6,612 bases of DNA from Actinomycetes bacterium. GTDB taxonomy: Bacteria > Actinomycetota > Acidimicrobiia > Acidimicrobiales > Acidimicrobiaceae. Of the stretch, positions 5,713 to 6,612 are shown piece by piece. The stretch spans positions 1-6,612 of the forward strand of contig JAKAPB010000113.1 in assembly GCA_021823045.1 (NCBI GenBank). Reading direction: 5' to 3'. Within the stretch, counting starts at the first letter, position 1. Each line of letters begins with the position of its first letter. Made by a program: the position numbers and the translations under genes. The notes below the pieces were generated by a model that did not search any database, was not told the DNA's origin, and was given only the letters and a program-made list of their open reading frames with translations.

Positions 5713-6612
5713 ACACTGCTCTAGCTGAACCGGTCGAAACCAAAAAGGATGGAATGGGAGGCAAAAGGCCCCTCTTTGAGAAGGAGGTGGTCCTACCCGC
5801 TCTGGTCGAGTCGTTCAAGAAGGTCAATCCTAAGGTCCAGATCAAAAATCCGGTGATGTTCGTCGTCCTCATTGGGACCGTAGTGGTGGCTTATAAGGCG
5901 ATTTTCTCTCCGAGCCTCTTCTCGATAAGTGTCGCCGTTTGGCTCCTCTTAACCGTTCTGATGGCAAACTTTGCCGAGGCAATGGCCGAGGGAAGGGGCA
6001 AGGCCCAGGCTAACTCGCTGCGCAAGATGCAAACCGATACACAGGCGAGGCTAATTAGTACGGACGGGATCGAGACCCTCGTGGTCGCCTCAGATCTGAA
6101 AAAGGGCGACCAAGTCGTGTGTGAGGCGGGCGACATAATTCCCTCGGATGGCGAGATTACCGAAGGGGTCGCCTCGGTCGACGAATCGGCGATCACTGGT
6201 GAGTCGGCCCCGGTAATTCGGGAGTCTGGTGGAGATAGAAGCGCTGTTACCGGCGGGACAAAGGTGCTATCCGATCGCATAGTCGTCAAGATCACCGCCG
6301 AACGTGGCCACACCTTCTTGGATCGTATGATCTCCCTTGTGGAGGGGGCTGAGAGGCAGAAGACACCAAACGAAGTAGCCCTAACCATCCTGCTAGCCGC
6401 ACTGACCATCGTCTTTTTACCGGTAATCGTCGTCTTGCAGCCTTTTGGGATATTTTCTGGGGCGCATGTATCGGTAGTTACCCTCGTCGCCCTCTTAGTC
6501 TGCTTGATCCCCACCACAATAGGTGCTCTTTTGAGTTCTATCGGAATTGCCGGGATGGATCGGCTAGTTCAAAAGAACGTGTTGGCTATGTCGGGAAGGG
6601 CGGTTGAGGCGG
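5709..6612 (+). CDS. kdpB: KdpB, ATPase subunit of the K+ pump (partial, 3' end cut by window)
   Basis: The first ~301 codons of the P-type ATPase subunit, whose usual length is about 680. Visible parts are a cytoplasmic start, membrane segments near 47-66 ([10 protein letters not shown]) and 72-90, the KdpB signature [20 protein letters not shown] (87-106), the actuator domain with [14 protein letters not shown] sequence and TGES at 163-166, [12 protein letters not shown], and the intramembrane CLIPTTIG with Pro268. Ser166 corresponds to E. coli Ser162, the residue phosphorylated to inhibit the pump at high K+. The window ends at SGRAVEA, shortly before the expected DKTGT phosphorylation loop, so catalysis cannot be checked here. 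The chosen TTG start overlaps the kdpA stop by four bases and has a good GGGAGG. The alternative ATG at 5754 drops 15 residues and gives an N-terminus of E. coli-like length. kdpC is expected to follow outside the window. Confidence 0.95.
   Translation, partial: MNTALAEPVETKKDGMGGKRPLFEKEVVLPALVESFKKVNPKVQIKNPVMFVVLIGTVVVAYKAIFSPSLFSISVAVWLLLTVLMANFAEAMAEGRGKAQANSLRKMQTDTQARLISTDGIETLVVASDLKKGDQVVCEAGDIIPSDGEITEGVASVDESAITGESAPVIRESGGDRSAVTGGTKVLSDRIVVKITAERGHTFLDRMISLVEGAERQKTPNEVALTILLAALTIVFLPVIVVLQPFGIFSGAHVSVVTLVALLVCLIPTTIGALLSSIGIAGMDRLVQKNVLAMSGRAVEA

Noticed and set aside
5891..6517. Long minus-strand open frame (208 codons) opposite kdpB
   Set aside because: It lies fully antisense to strongly conserved kdpB sequence, its product is Ser/Thr/Arg-rich with no domain pattern, and it has no context; it is a mirror of codon bias.

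Overview
The window holds most of a kdp locus, the high-affinity P-type K+ pump (KdpFABC) with its two-component regulator. Every confident gene belongs to this one system. The base composition is moderate by eye, with frequent AGG, CGA and CTA codons even in the conserved pump genes, three TTG starts, and -10-like hexamers placed directly before two ATGs. These traits and the style of KdpA and KdpB suggest a moderate-GC actinobacterium-like organism, possibly of the Acidimicrobiia type. This taxonomic guess is weak.

Layout: (1) 1-159 has no gene I can support. (2) 160-1335, minus strand, is the cytoplasmic N-terminal half of KdpD (KdpD P-loop domain plus Usp domain) as a free-standing 391-residue protein. 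(3) 1336-1417 is a short divergent intergenic region. (4) 1418-2944, plus strand, is the other half of KdpD: four membrane segments (DUF4118), a GAF-like linker, HisKA and HATPase. (5) 2963-3652 is the response regulator KdpE, 18 bases downstream. (6) 3653-3850 is the control region of the pump operon, with a cluster of TTGAC repeats. (7) 3851-3934 is a 27-codon reading frame for a single-span membrane peptide that ends in an ATGA overlap with kdpF. (8) 3931-4020 is kdpF, 4021-5712 is kdpA, and 5709 to the window end is the first ~301 codons of kdpB. kdpB is cut before its DKTGT phosphorylation site, and kdpC should lie beyond the right edge.

Working together: KdpA is the K+-selective channel-like subunit, KdpB the ATP-driven subunit and KdpF a small stabilising subunit. 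Expression should be set by the sensor pair acting through KdpE. The main peculiarity is that KdpD, normally one polypeptide of about 890-900 residues, is here two proteins (391 + 508 = 899 residues) transcribed away from each other, so the nucleotide-binding/Usp sensory module must act in trans or independently. The second is the extra membrane micro-ORF heading the pump operon. The rest of the locus is a standard kdp system with its key motifs intact.
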